Shown: positions 49,551 to 61,408, numbered from the stretch's first letter. The stretch is 64,000 bases of DNA from Chenopodium formosanum (GCA_024500155.1 CM044877.1:66668001-66732000); one strand, 5' to 3'. Notes: generated from the letters alone by a model not told the origin. Made by a program: numbers and translations.

Positions 49551-49742
49551 CTATAGCCCACGTTCGGGGACAAGCGAACCAACTACAACCCACGTCCGGG
49601 GACAAGCGGACCATCTACAGCCCACGTCCGGGGACAAGCGGACCATCTACAGCCCACGTCCGGGGACAAGCGGACCATCTACAGCCCACGTCCGGGGACA
49701 AACGGACCATCTACAGCCCATGTTCGGGGACAATCGAACCAG
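49551..49742. repeat. 32-bp tandem array, exactly six units
   Basis: Units start at 49551, 49583, 49615, 49647, 49679 and 49711 with constant 32-bp spacing; the core is GTCCGGGGACAAGCGGACC. Central units are nearly identical; the first and last share the variant TTCGGGGACAA plus CGAACC. CGGACC/GGTCCG-like self-complementarity could fold within each unit. Located in the internal region about 550 bp before the 3' LTR. Confidence 0.95.
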
Positions 49743-49785
49743 CATCATTTCACGCCGATACACAGAGACTTGCAATCTCATCATT

Positions 49786-50095
49786 TGTCGACTTTCCTCA
49801 AGCATGGAAAGTATTATCCGGTGGATTTCTTTAAGTATAGGAAGCTGCCAAAATCATCAGTCGGCTTTCCTCAAGCATGGAAAGCATTATCGGTGGATTT
49901 CTTCAAGCATAGAAAAACGCCAAAATCATATGTCGACTTTCCTCAAGCATGGAAAGTGTCATCCGGTAGGTTTCTTCAGGCTTAGAAAGCTACCAAACTC
50001 ATATGTCGACTTTCCTCAAGCATGGAAAGCATTTCAACAAACGTCATCCGGTGGATTCCTTCAAGCATAAGAAAATACCAAACTCATTTGTCACC
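49786..50095. repeat. Roughly 72-bp tandem array, four units
   Basis: Units start with GTCGACTTTCCTCAAGCATG (or GTCGGC) at about 49786, 49859, 49931 and 50003. Each contains a second CTTCAAGCATAG-like half, so the unit is itself an old duplication. Open frames giving repeated DFPQAWK are by-products of the array. Confidence 0.88.
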
Positions 50096-50291
50096 GATAC
50101 ACTGGTGTCAGATAAGCGTTCTATCCCTTTACTCTTTCATCTATGGAGTTAACATTTTTTTGCAGGTATCGACGTATACAGAGTGATTCAGGATCGCAGA
50201 ACGTCTTAAATCATTCTCCGTCCCTATCGACTACTTTGACTATCGTTTTCAAAACTGACGTTTCTACAAACTCAGTCAAAGTGGGGGCTTC

Positions 50292-52326
50292 TATAGACAC
50301 CTAAAAATGTCTCCCCAAAACCAAACCCGATGATGAACAACCTTTCACCGCCATTATTGGTCGGGTTGAGTATTTAATTTTTGGAGTGCTTAAATCCATA
50401 TTTCCATTTCATAAAAAAACCCAATTCCTATCCCATTTCCACAAACCACAACTTATTTTCCTCTTTTCATGCCTTTAAATCCAAAATAATTCATTTCGTG
50501 TCCTTTAAAATCATTCATTTCGTGTCCTTTTTATAAAAACGTTTGATCCAGTTTATTTTGGTCCATAATCTGGGTCCAATGATTTAATAGTTGGATAGGG
50601 CTTAAAAAGATCTTTCCAACGATATATTATAAGCCCAAATCCTAGTCATAACGAATAAGTTATGGCCAAAATATTAAACCGAGCACTAACCGAACCTAAG
50701 CCCACCTTACCTACGACCCAATGATCATGTGGAGGGTCCAAATTATTTAATCTCTTCCCTAAACAAATAAGGATTAATTAGAAGCTTCTAAAAGTTTCTA
50801 AAAGATCTTAATTATCCGTTTTGAAAAGATAAGATTAAAGAATTTGAAAATGAATAAAACTTTTCTTTTTGAAAATCCTATTTCTATCCGAATTGAAAGA
50901 CGTTCAAAGATAGACAGTTATGAATTTCGTGCCTCATAGTTTTTATCTGAATTTATATGGTTGTATAGCCCTTGAAATTATCTTTCCAATGATATATTAT
51001 AATATCAATTTCGAGCTATAACGGAAAAGATATGAATAAAATGTCAAACTCTATCCAATACTGATACCGTCTCACTATTTCGTCCATATCTTTTATTCTA
51101 CAAAATATTTTAATCTGATTATAATTGGGTTAAAAAGTAGACTTCAATATATTTCCAATGATATCTTATTCATCTTATTCCGATTTTAGGATCAAAAGAT
51201 ATAATAAAAATAAAAACCGCAAAAACTGCTGTCTATCGCAAGAGTTTTAATTTGATTCGAACTCGATCTTTTCTTGATTCTTCGACCCTCTTTTTTCCCT
51301 ATAAATAGAGCTCATATCACCCCTTTTTCAATGATCAATAAGATTGATCATCAAATAATTCTCTTCTCTCACTTTAGCCTAAACACTAGCCACCCTATTC
51401 TCTCATAATACTTCCCCTAAGCACTCCAAGGAGTCTATACAACACCCAAAGTTCTATACTTAAACCAAGGTGTGAAAGGTACAAATAACTGAGGGTTTGG
51501 ACCAAATAAACTCTACTTTTTATTTAATTTAATTTATTTTTCATTTTCTTTATATTTTTATTGAAGTTACTAACAGTTTATTCATGATGTAGTAATTCAA
51601 GGAAGCGCGGAAAGTAGTTAATCACTTAATTACTCTTATTTTTATTCTTGTTGTTAGAATCATGATTAGGTTTATTATTTGATTTGACAAACGATATTAT
51701 TGTTGAATTTCTTCGAATATTAATGTTTATTCTATTGTTATTTAATGATCACTATATTGCATGTTTAAAGGGGAATATGTAATTGAAAATCATGCCTAAT
51801 AAGATAATTTGGACAACCGGTTTAGGTTCCTTTTTAATCTTGTTATTAAATCAAGTGATCACCAATATTTTAGAATAATATGTTGCATTAATATTCAACA
51901 AATTTAGCTTAATAATAGTTTGGAGCAAATTGAATATTTTGTTTGTATGCCTTTGAGATCGCAGGAATTATTTTTCACTATAAGAATCGAGTAGAGGCCA
52001 ATACGGGCGAATGTGACTCCATGACTCACTTTGTACCATCATCCCCGATCCTCCTTTCTTGGTTTCGAACCATATGGAGTTAGCTTAGTAATCTCATGGA
52101 TTATGAATGGGGTGTAACCTTCACGGGTCAATCATTATTGCCTTCGTTGTCCCTTTATCGCGGTTGCTTTTTATGATCCGTGAACGGTTTACAAGTTCCT
52201 TAAAAACTTGTTGGCGGCTCCCTACATTCCTTGTCCCTAATCATATTATGTCAATTCCCACTTCCTATAAGTGCAAAGTATATTCACACATGCTTTTACG
52301 TAGGCGCACTTCGAACGACGCCTACA
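50292..52326 (+). mobile_element. Complete LTR of gypsy family G (2,035 bp)
   Basis: Starts TATAGACACCTAAAAATG (TA for the usual TG) right after a polypurine tract and ends GACGCCTACA. A TATA box (TATAAATA, 51300-51307) is followed by a plausible transcript start region. Matches 55107-57133 along its whole length. It serves as 3' LTR of the element on its left, and internal-region sequence resumes directly on its right. Confidence 0.88.
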
Positions 52327-53384
52327 GTTCTACCTGCGTCTTAGCCCTGGGGGATTTAAGCTCTATCAACCCAAAAAAAAGCTCATGGCAATAAGGGTTC
52401 ATCCGAGTTATTAAATCCACCAAAACCATGGAGTCGAGTTCGATTTCATCACGAACTCGCGGAGCCGCCCATAAGCATACACTCTCAAGGGAGGCTGCCT
52501 TGCTAACGCGTCCAAACTCTTAACCATGGTACCCTTTTGACAGCCAAAGCTTGACCAATAGTTGCCAATAGTTGAACATAGATCTTGACCCTAGGTTGCG
52601 AACTTTTTTACATCATCGTGAATAAATGCTACATGGTTATTTGGTGCTAACCTTCATGTGTTTACTCTTTTTGTTTAACCCATGACCGAGGGTTTTTATT
52701 TCCACATAGTAATTAGTACGGACCTAAAATCGACTAAAATCTAGAAAAATCACAAAACAGACCTGGAACTGCGCACCGTGTCACGGCGAGTTCTGCCGCA
52801 CCACGGTTAATAGTGCCGTGACACGACGCTTTCTACCGTCTGATGGTACACTGCACCGTGTCATGACAGTCAGCACCGTGACACGGTGCCCAGGAAAAGT
52901 GTCCCGTCAGTCTTTTTTTGGTTTTTTATGTGGTTTATGTGTCCAGTTTGGTGTCATGTCTAGCTATGCGGTCATAACACGCGTCCATAACCTCACCATG
53001 TCGTGTTCACACACTTTATTCCGTTAGTCGTGCACCATTTCATGACCGTATTTTAGGGTAGTCTTTTGCGTCTTTTTTTTTTCGGAGTAAGTTGGATAGT
53101 ATCCTCCCATTTTTTTTTTTTAAAAAAAATATATAAATAGAATTTCAAAGTTATAGTTTTTTTTAAAATTAAATTTTTTTTTTATTTTATTTTTCTGGAT
53201 GGGTTAAGGTTAAGATTGGTCATTAAAGGTGTGTTTGTTTCGGTGTCACAACACTTGGTCAAGAAGAAGGGGTAGATTGTTACGGTTCGAGTCAATACCT
53301 CAACAACCTCTTATACCAAAGAGGCGTACAAGGAAACCACCACAATAGTCTCCACAAGATCCATCTCCAGTCTACTTTCAACCA
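52327..53384 (+). mobile_element. Leader of a second family-G copy, PBS region deleted
   Basis: Begins with GTTCTACCTGCGTCTTAGCC, which corresponds to 46271 onward, so about 175 bp including the primer site are missing next to the LTR. A cluster of inverted CACCGTG/CACGGTG words lies at 52773-52892. T-rich runs follow at 53075-53200. Confidence 0.7.
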
Positions 53385-53925
53385 ATGGCTACTAAGGAAG
53401 ATATCAAAAACAGCAATAGGACAATTGAAATGTTGTCTAACATGATGCAAACACTCACTACTAGAGTCAACACGGTAGAGCAAGACAATTAGAACAATGT
53501 CACTGCCGATGCAATGGACAAGATCATGGAACAGATGAGTAAGATTTCTGAAGAATTCACTTATGTGGAGAAACCGGTCGCCTCTTCGTCCATAAGGGAC
53601 AAGTTTCCTGAGAAGTTTTCCACTGTTGACATTCCCAAGTTTAAGCCTACTGATAATCCGCTTTTCCATTTGAAGGCTTTTTTTGCAACCATGGCTCTTA
53701 AGGGAGTAGATGTGACACTCTTCCCTATAGTGTTCCCTCTTTCCTTAGAGCACGCCTGTCAACAATGGTTCTACTCTTTAGAATCCAAGCATGTTGCGAC
53801 CTGGGAGGATGTTGCTGAAAGCTTCATGAATCGTTACAAGTGTAACATTCAGGCTAAGACTTCTAAACGTGAACTCTCCATTATCAAACAGAAAGAGAAT
53901 GAAGGCTTCACCACTTACTTAAGGT
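53385..53925 (+). pseudogene. Ty3-gypsy gag fragment
   Basis: From ATG 53385, a frame interrupted by TAG at about 53490 continues to 53925. Residues after MDKIMEQ carry the Retrotrans_gag pattern: IPKFKPTDNPLFHLKAF, then LFPIVFPLSLEHACQQWFYS, then W-E-D-V-x-x-x-F-M-N-R-Y and an E-x-E-G-F-T-T-Y-L stretch. The nucleocapsid part and everything after are lost at the junction with a CACTA fragment. Within the family this protein would form the virus-like particle; here it is truncated and dead. Confidence 0.88.
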
Positions 53926-54510
53926 AAACCCATAGAGCTTAGTGTCTTTTTCGCCTCATATGTACCAATAGGAAGGACATTGTCTTTGGGAAGCATGTCT
54001 TTCACCAATTCCAATAATACATTAAAACTTGTGTCTGTCCAACCATGACCAGCCTTCAGGTTGTATAATTTGAGTATGGCTGATAACCTTTTGTACTTGG
54101 TGCAACCTTCAAACAATGGTTTTTCAGGGTCGTTTAGCAAGCTCTCCAACATAGAAGGGTTGTCATCAAATTGATCCTCAACTGCATGCAACATGTCCTC
54201 CAACCGATCACCCTCATTATTATTATGAACTTCGCGCACATCATCCCTTTTCTCACCGCTACCACTATCTTGTCTATCCCTAAACTCTCCATGCCAGATC
54301 CAATGGTATATGTTTTATCAAATGCCCATTTATTCAAATGATTGAGAATTTCATCGGGTCTTTATGCAAAAAATTATGGCACATAAAACAAGGACAACGC
54401 AGCTTGGAGCGACCTCCACTGTTTTCTACTGCAAATTTAATAAATTCCTTAACCCCTGCTTCATATTTAGGGTCACCCGGCTTTGAGGTTGATATCCAAT
54501 TTCGATCCAT
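53926..54510 (-). pseudogene. CACTA (En/Spm) TNP2-like transposase N-terminal fragment
   Basis: From a minus-strand ATG at 54510: MDRNWI, then YEAGVKEFIKFA and CPCFMCHN, which is the transposase-associated zinc-binding start of plant tnp2 proteins. Two frameshifts follow (near 54345 and 54300), the second restoring WIWHGE. The frame then runs through LYNLKAGHGWTDTSFNVLLE to MGLP, the beginning of the tnp2 domain, and breaks off at the gag junction. The catalytic part is missing. Confidence 0.88.
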
Positions 54511-54540
54511 TTCTAACCACGAAAAAAAGAGACCTCAATT

Positions 54541-54542
<2 letters not shown>

Positions 54543-54613
<71 letters not shown>
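54543..54613. repeat. (TA)n microsatellite
   Basis: About 35 TA dinucleotides inside the CACTA remnant, just upstream of the TNP2 start. Confidence 0.97.
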
Positions 54614-54616
<3 letters not shown>

Positions 54617-55106
54617 TTATGTAAAGCTCATATAAAGACAATTCGGAATATAACCACAAGAATTACAACATTTATAAAATAATATATAAAATAATAGCTA
54701 AAACAATACATATATAAAACAAAAATTGCATGAGTATATTGTTTAATACATATATAAAACAATATATAAAACAGTAATTGCATTAGTATATTGTTTAAAA
54801 GTCCAAAAACAAGATTGAGATAAATTAACTTACCTATGCAAAAGAATAGCACCTCAAATACTCATTAATAGACCGAATACGCTCTTCAAACAAACATTAA
54901 CTTGAAATTGTACTCCTTAAAAAAACAAATACGATACTCATTAATAAATAACAATTTTGGGATCCATTTTTCTATTCTTTTTTTAAGCAAAAACAGTATA
55001 CTATACAAAGTAAAGAACAAAAATTTGGGACCACTAGTCATGCAAATATTTTATCCTCACATGTGGGGTTAGCTTGTATATTTTATTATATACTCCTTTT
55101 ACAAAG

Positions 55107-57133
55107 TGTAGACACCTAAAAATGTCTCCCCAAAACCAAACCCGATGATGAACAACCTTTCACCGCCATTATTGGTCGGGTTGAGTATTTAATTTTTGGA
55201 GTGCTTAAATCCATATTTCCATTTCATAAACCAACCCAATTCTTAGCCCATTTCCCCAAACCATAACTCATTTTCCTCTTTTTGTGCCTTTAAACCCAAA
55301 ATAATTCATTTCATGTCCTTCAAAATCATTCATTTCGTGTCCTTTTTATAAAAACGTTTATTCCAGTTTATTTTGGTTCATAATCAGGGTCTAATGATTG
55401 AATATTTGGATGGGGCTTTAAAATATCTTTCCAACGATATATTATAAGCCCAAATCCGAGTTATAACGAATAAGTTATGACCAAAATATTAAACTAGCCC
55501 AAACCGAACCTAAGCCCACCTTACCTACGACCCAATGATCATGTGGAGGGTCCAAATTATTTAACCCCATTCCTAAACCAATTAGGATTAATTGGAAGCT
55601 TCTATAAGTTTCTAAAAGATCTTAATTATTCTTTTTGAAAAGATAAGATTAAATAGTTTGAAATTGAATAAAACTCCTTTTTTTGAAAATCCTATTTATA
55701 TCCGAATTGAAAGACGTTCAAAGATAGACAGATATTATTTTCGTGTATTATAGTTTTTATCCAAATTTTATATGGTTGGATAGCCCTTGAAATTATCTTT
55801 CCAATGATATATTATAATATCAATTCCGAGCTATAACGGAAAAGATATGAATAAAATGTCAAACTCTATCCAAAACTGAAACTATCTCACTATTTCGGCT
55901 ATATCTTTTGTTCTACAAAATATTTTAATCTGATTTCAATTGGGTTAGAAAGTAGACTTCAAGAGCTTTCCAACCATATCTTATTCATCTTATTTCAATT
56001 TCTGGTTCAAAAGATATGATAAAAACAAAAACCGCAAAAACTGATGTCTATCGCAAGCGTTTTATCCGATTCGAATTCTTATCTTTTCTTGATTCGACCC
56101 CTCTTTTCCCCTTATAAATAGAGGTCATATATCCCCTTTTTATTCATCAACAATCTTGATCAAAAAACAATTCTCTTCTCCCTCTTTAGCCTAAACACTA
56201 GCCTTCCTATTCTATCATTTCTTCCTTAAGCACTCCAAGGAGTTCATACAATACCCAAAGTTCTATACTTAAACCAAGGCGTGAAAGGTATAATTGACTG
56301 AGGGTTTGTACCAAGTCAACTCTACTTTAATTTAATTTCCATTTACTTTATATTTTTATTGAAGTTACTAACAGTTTATTCATGATGTAGCAATTTAAAG
56401 AAACGAGCGGAATGTGAGTAATTAATTAATTTAATTACTCTTATTTTATTTTTAATATTGCCAGTATCATGATTAGGGTTGTTATTATTATTTGATTTGG
56501 CTAACACTATTATTGTTAAATTGCTTCCAATTTTAATGTTTATTTTATTATATTTATGATCACCATATTGCATGTTTAAAGGGAATATGAAATTGAAAAT
56601 CACGACTAATAAGATAATTTGGACAACCGGTTTAGGTTCCTTTTAATCTTGTTGTTTAATCAAGTGATCACAATATTTTAGAATTATATGTTGCATTAAT
56701 ATTCAACCAATTTAGCTTAATAATAGTTTGGAGCAAATTGAATATTTTGTTTGTATGCCTTTGAGATCGCAGGAATCACTTTTCACTATAAGAATCGAGT
56801 AGAGGCCAATACGGGCGATTGTGACTCCATGACTCACTTCGTACCATCATCCCCGATCCTCCTTTCGTGGTTCCGAACCATATGGAGTTAGTAATCTCAT
56901 GGATTATGAATGGGGTGTAACCTTCACGGGTCAATCGTTGTTGCCTATCGTTGTCCCTTATTGTGGTTGCCTTTTTATGATCCGTGAACGGTTTACAAGT
57001 TCCACAAAAACTTGTTGGCGGCTCCCTACTTTCCTTGTCCCTAATCGTATTATGTCAATTCCCACTTCCTATGAGTGCCAAGCATATTCACAACATGCTT
57101 TTTAACGTAGGCGCACTTCGAGCGACGCTTACA
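55107..57133 (+). mobile_element. Solo LTR of gypsy family G with TSD (2,027 bp)
   Basis: Starts TGTAGACACCTAAAAATG and ends GACGCTTACA. The 5-bp target duplication CAAAG is at 55102-55106 and 57134-57138. TATA box TATAAATA at 56113-56120. No internal sequence is attached, so this arose by LTR-LTR recombination after insertion. It lies within the CACTA remnant. Confidence 0.93.
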
Positions 57134-57138
57134 CAAAG

Positions 57139-58287
57139 GTACAAAATGGAACTTTTGCGGGAAAATCAAATTCCTAACAGGTACTATACGTACTACTATT
57201 AGCTCATAACTTACGCAAAGCTCTACTCTAAGCCAAATCAACTAACTAGTAGTATAAGAAGACAATTGACATACAAATTTTATGCAAACAAATAAAATAG
57301 AAAAAATGGAAAGAATTTGAAATTAAATAAACCAAACAAATTTCAAACTTTAATCAAACCTACATTATGCAAATACTTATGCATTTTTTACAACAGTAGA
57401 ATTTTTATTTAGCAAAACAAACAAGGCAACCACAATGAAACGGTAGAATATGAATACAAATCAATCAATTTTATGAATTATATGTGCTACATACATAGTT
57501 ACAAAACTAGTAGAGGGAAAAATTAAGAGAGAGAGAGAGAGAGAGAAAGAGTGAGAGAAATACCTTCTCCAAAGTTAGGGTTTTAATCAAACAATTGCAT
57601 AATTCGTTCTTAACCTCCAATCACTGAATGCAAAATCGACACTTGAGTGGTGGAATTGCTATTGCTACGGTGCGCTGGAATGTGGAGTATGATGAGTGCA
57701 GTCAGGATGGAGTACGATGCAATGCGGTGGTGTAAGTAAGCGAATGAGGGAAGCCCAGGTTACTACGGTTGATAGACGACCAGGTTATTGTGGTGGATAT
57801 CGCAGCGGCAGCCTACAGGTAGAGGTGGAGGTAAGCCGGCAATTTGAGATGGAGGTGGCATGTCGTTTGACTGATGTATGAGAGGAATGAGTTCGGGTAT
57901 AGTAGTAGAGAAATGCAAGCAATAAGGAGGCAAAGCCAAAAAATCGATCTGAAAAATAGAAAATTTAGGGATTTTTTGCGGTTTAGAAAGAGGGAAAGCA
58001 AAGACCGGTTGTTTCTTTACGCTGGTCTCTACAATTTTTAATTTAAAAAATAAAATAAAAAAACCACCAAAAGAACTGTTTTCTAAAAGAACTAGTCTCA
58101 AGCTATTTTAATTTACAAAAAATAAAACTCTAAAAAACCGCGAGAGACCCATTATCTTTTAAAATATGGTCTTCTGAATTTTTTGGGACCGATTATTAGT
58201 GATAAACGGTCTCTTAAAACAAAGAGACCGCTTATGTAGTTAACAGATCTTTTATATTGGGTCTCTTTGGCCATTTTTGTAGTAGTG
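57139..58287 (-). mobile_element. CACTA element 5' end with subterminal repeats
   Basis: On the minus strand the end reads CACTACTACAAAAATGGCC (from 58287), the CACTA terminal signature. GGTCTC/GAGACC words recur at about 58024, 58094, 58143, 58228, 58244 and 58260, as expected for subterminal transposase-binding repeats. With the TNP2 fragment in the same orientation at 53926-54510, this is probably one element, interrupted by the solo LTR. A GA microsatellite lies at 57528-57550. The opposite CACTA end is missing. Confidence 0.75.
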
Positions 58288-58288
58288 A

Positions 58289-58411
58289 AAAGTCCTTAAG
58301 ATTCGCCCAAGTGAAAACTTGGCTGATTTGTTTAGTAAGGCACTCCCAATTGCCACAATCAAAAGGTTAGCTTACATCATTAGATTGTGTCGCCTTAAAG
58401 ATTTCAAGTGA
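58289..58411 (+). pseudogene. Ty1-copia polyprotein C-terminus
   Basis: The frame reads KIRPSENLADLFSKALP, then IRLCRLKDFK and TGA (58409-58411). N-x-A-D-x-F-T/S-K is the end of the copia RNase H domain. The CACTA end abuts directly upstream, so the rest of the polyprotein is absent here. Confidence 0.85.
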
Positions 58412-58604
58412 TGTAGTCATGAGGGGGAGTTGATACGCGCTACACTCGTTATTTTTCCTAAACCATGGTTTTTTCCCACTGGATTTTCCTGGTAAGGTTT
58501 TTAACGAGACAGCATCTTATACGCATTATAATATATTCTTTTTGTACGAGTATTCTAGTAATTTTTGTAAGTTAATGTTTTATTTAATAATCATTCAAGG
58601 GGAG

Positions 58605-58799
58605 TGTTATGAAAAGATAATTAAATGACTATTATCCGATGTTCTATCTAGAATATTCTAGAGTTGGGTACTGAATTTTATCCGATGATGGAACCCTAGA
58701 TAATATACATGTATAAATATCACGTCTTAGATGGAATAGTATACCGTACGTAACAAAATTTCTCTCATATCTCTTTTTATTTCTCTTCTATATTTAACA
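58605..58799 (+). mobile_element. Ty1-copia 3' LTR (195 bp)
   Basis: Starts TGTTATGAAAAG after the purine-rich AAGGGGAG and ends ATATTTAACA, so the ends are TGTTA...TAACA. GTATAAATATC at about 58710 is a TATA box. An earlier purine tract (GAGGGGGAG at 58420) is typical of the region between the copia stop and the LTR. Confidence 0.8.
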
Positions 58800-58944
58800 A
58801 TCGGTAAATATCTTTCACCTTTTTTAAAAAATCGTTTCACCAAAATTATCACGTTCTTTAATTTTCAATGTTAACATAGTATTTAATATAGTTTGTATAT
58901 CATTTCGGAAAAATTGCAATTTTTTTTATTTAAAGAAATGACTA

Positions 58945-59243
58945 TTTGCAACTGGCGTAGTCCTTAGCTAGCTGCTAAAAAAAAGACTATTAGCAGCTAG
59001 CCTAGTACTACGCCAACTGCAAATAACTACTAATAGCAGCTAGCCTAGAATCATGCCAGTTGCGAATAAATACTATTAGCAACTGGCCTTACACTATGCC
59101 AGTTGCGAATAGTGAATATTAGCAACGAACAAGCGCCAGTTGCAAATAAAGTTCTCAATAGTAGCCCCTGCAATAGCAGCCTCATATGCCAGTTGCTAAT
59201 GGTCACTTTTTGCCAGTTGCTAATAGCGTTTTTGCCACTAGTG
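58945..59243 (-). mobile_element. Second CACTA end with subterminal repeat array
   Basis: The minus strand starts CACTAGTGGCAAAAACGC at 59243. Over 300 bp, ten or so copies of GCCAGTTGC-AATA or its complement TTAGCAACTGGC occur in both orientations (for example near 58950, 59020, 59056, 59080, 59098, 59133, 59190, 59213). These are typical subterminal repeats. No coding part and no opposite end were recognised. Confidence 0.75.
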
Positions 59244-59640
59244 GTTGCGTTTTTTATAAATTCGTGATAATCATTACAAAAATAAGTTATATTCTTTCCG
59301 CTTTTTTTTTTTTTTAAAAAAAATCTAGTTCTGATTCGGGTGTAACATGTGCATGGTATACCTGGGTGTACCCACCAACGATTAAAATAAAATGCACAAA
59401 AGTGCAACAAAAAATTTTATACTAATATATTTCCATAGTTAGCAATCAATGAACGTACAAGGCTACAAAGTGCAGTACTAGTTCCCACTATACAAAAAGT
59501 AGGCTATTTATATGCTGCTAGCAACTAACCTATATACTAAGTCATAAGCAATAGAGCTGAAACAGAGAACACTACTAAAACCACAAACCTCTGCAGCTTC
59601 ATTTAGCAAATTCATGGGTCAAAAAAATGATAATCTTAAC

Positions 59641-61408
59641 CAGGGCTGTCTTAAGCAAATTAGAGACCCTAGTCTAATTTACAAATCAGCATAATAATAA
59701 AATTTTGATTTCAAAATCATATTCCAATAATCTTCTAATCCGTGTAAAGTACCCAAAACCTAAATTGCATTACATAATAGAGTCACAAAGTGATTTTGAC
59801 TCTAAAACTCCAAACTAATACGGTAAGTTAAACTAATTAACGAAAAAAAAGGATCAAATTAAAACAAATTTAACTTTGATCAGTTTGATATGGCTAGATT
59901 TTTTTAAAGGGAATTATGTCTAGACATAATTTAGTACTCTTTTTCAATATACTAGGGTAGCCAAAGCACGCGTTGTGAGCGGTACGACCAGCCCTTTCGA
60001 CTTGGTTTTTCATGGCTTGTATTTGCACTTAATATGGAGTTAATGGACTGATAAAGGAATATCTCTCTATTGCTTAGCCTTATTTTTTCTTGGCTTGTGT
60101 TTGCACTTCACATAAAGTTAATTGCCCGCTGCTGAGGGCTCTTGTCTTTAATATTGTAGGATTTTCTCGGAAATCTAATACAATAGGCTGCATCCTAGCT
60201 TATTAAGTAGTGAAAAAAACAACGTGCTAACACTTTATAATGTATAGGAATTTATGATACTAATGTATCTTGTGCGCTCATTGACCTAATTGGAAACAAC
60301 AAGGTACAACATATAGCGGTACATGGTACGTCACAATACATGGTAGTGGCATTAATATATAATGGTATCAGATACACATGATTTCACAATGCTCAAAACT
60401 TAAAAGATAATCAGAAAATGACAGACAAAATAATGCTTCTAACAATTTGGTTTTGCAGTACAATAAGCTCTATGCAGCCCCTAATTCCCTTGAAACCCTT
60501 CTTGCTTTCTCCCCTTTTCACCGTAGTCTATTTGGTTTCCTTTCTTCCTAGTATATCAACTTCGGCACAATCATAGATTAATTTCATCAGTCTCAACGTT
60601 CATTAAACACAATTATGTGTAAGTCATTAATTTTGACTTTCACAAAATAAAGGGAAAAAACCCACAAAAAGAAACAACCTTTCGTGGTCCATTGACTAAT
60701 GTTGTCATGTAATAAAACCATAACCCCCATTATATATAGAAGATTCTTTACTTTATTATTCCATTTTCCATTTAATTTCTAATTTATTGATGGGTCTTAA
60801 GAAATTACGAAATTACACATGTGGATAAGAAGGTAAATAAACATTTAGAGGGGTATAATGGTCCATGCACTATTCATAAGAGCAATCTCCTACTTTTTAT
60901 AAAGTAGGGATAGCTAAAAAAATAAAATTAAAAAAAAATCAACAATTACCTAGCTAAATAGTCCACTGCCTCACTACCAAAAGTTGAAGAAAAGAAGTCA
61001 AACACAAACACAAAATTATATTCTTCCATGGATTATGGTTCAAAGACCAAGAATATTATCAATATTCCATTGTTGATTTATAAGAAACATGTTGAGATGA
61101 AAAGATGAGTTTTTGATAGATATTTTATTTTAAATAACCAGTTAATGATAAAATGGATGAATTGAATATGGAAGGTTTAACATTAATGCCTGCAATATTA
61201 ATGGAGAGAGAGATTAGAGGATGGGTGTTGATAAACAACTGGCATAATGGAGGTGAGAAGATTAGAGTAATTAGCGTTTTTAAAAAAAACAATAAATAAA
61301 TAAATAAAAAATAAAAATAAAATAAAATAAAATAGGGTCATATTTTAGGCCTAACAATTAGAGGCCCTATGCTGAGGGGTTGTTTGCATAACCTCTTAGT
61401 CGGCCTTG
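59641..61408. mobile_element. hAT-like non-autonomous element (1.77 kb)
   Basis: Imperfect inverted ends CAGGGCTGTCTTAAG and CTTAGTCGGCCTTG. Flanks ATCTTAAC (59633-59640) and ATTGTAAC (61409-61416) fit an 8-bp target duplication with two changes. The interior is non-coding, with a short possible minus-strand Helitron-like terminus near 59952. No transposase. Confidence 0.65.

Larger units (their letters stand above)
46095..50291 (+). mobile_element. Internal region of a non-autonomous gypsy-type element
   Basis: Opens with TTTGGCGACTCCGTTGGGG directly after the LTR, a plausible tRNA primer site, and ends with polypurine tract AAAGTGGGGGCTT directly before the next LTR. The 4.2 kb between has no gag, protease, RT, RNase H or integrase that I can recognise. 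Its leader (46262-46530 and around 47280) is shared with the region after the second LTR (52327-53050). Degenerate TGCTTAGCT...ACCTAAG repeats span about 48890-49145, and two tandem arrays lie near the 3' end. A poly-A run sits at 47853-47888. Confidence 0.75.

Noticed and set aside
49551..49742. CRISPR-like regular repeat
   Set aside because: Plant nuclear context, head-to-tail repeats without unique spacers, inside a retrotransposon.
59935..59990. Minus-strand Helitron 3' end at 59952
   Set aside because: CTAG|T and an imperfect hairpin are present, but stem pairing is weak and it lies inside the hAT-like element; not strong enough for its own entry.
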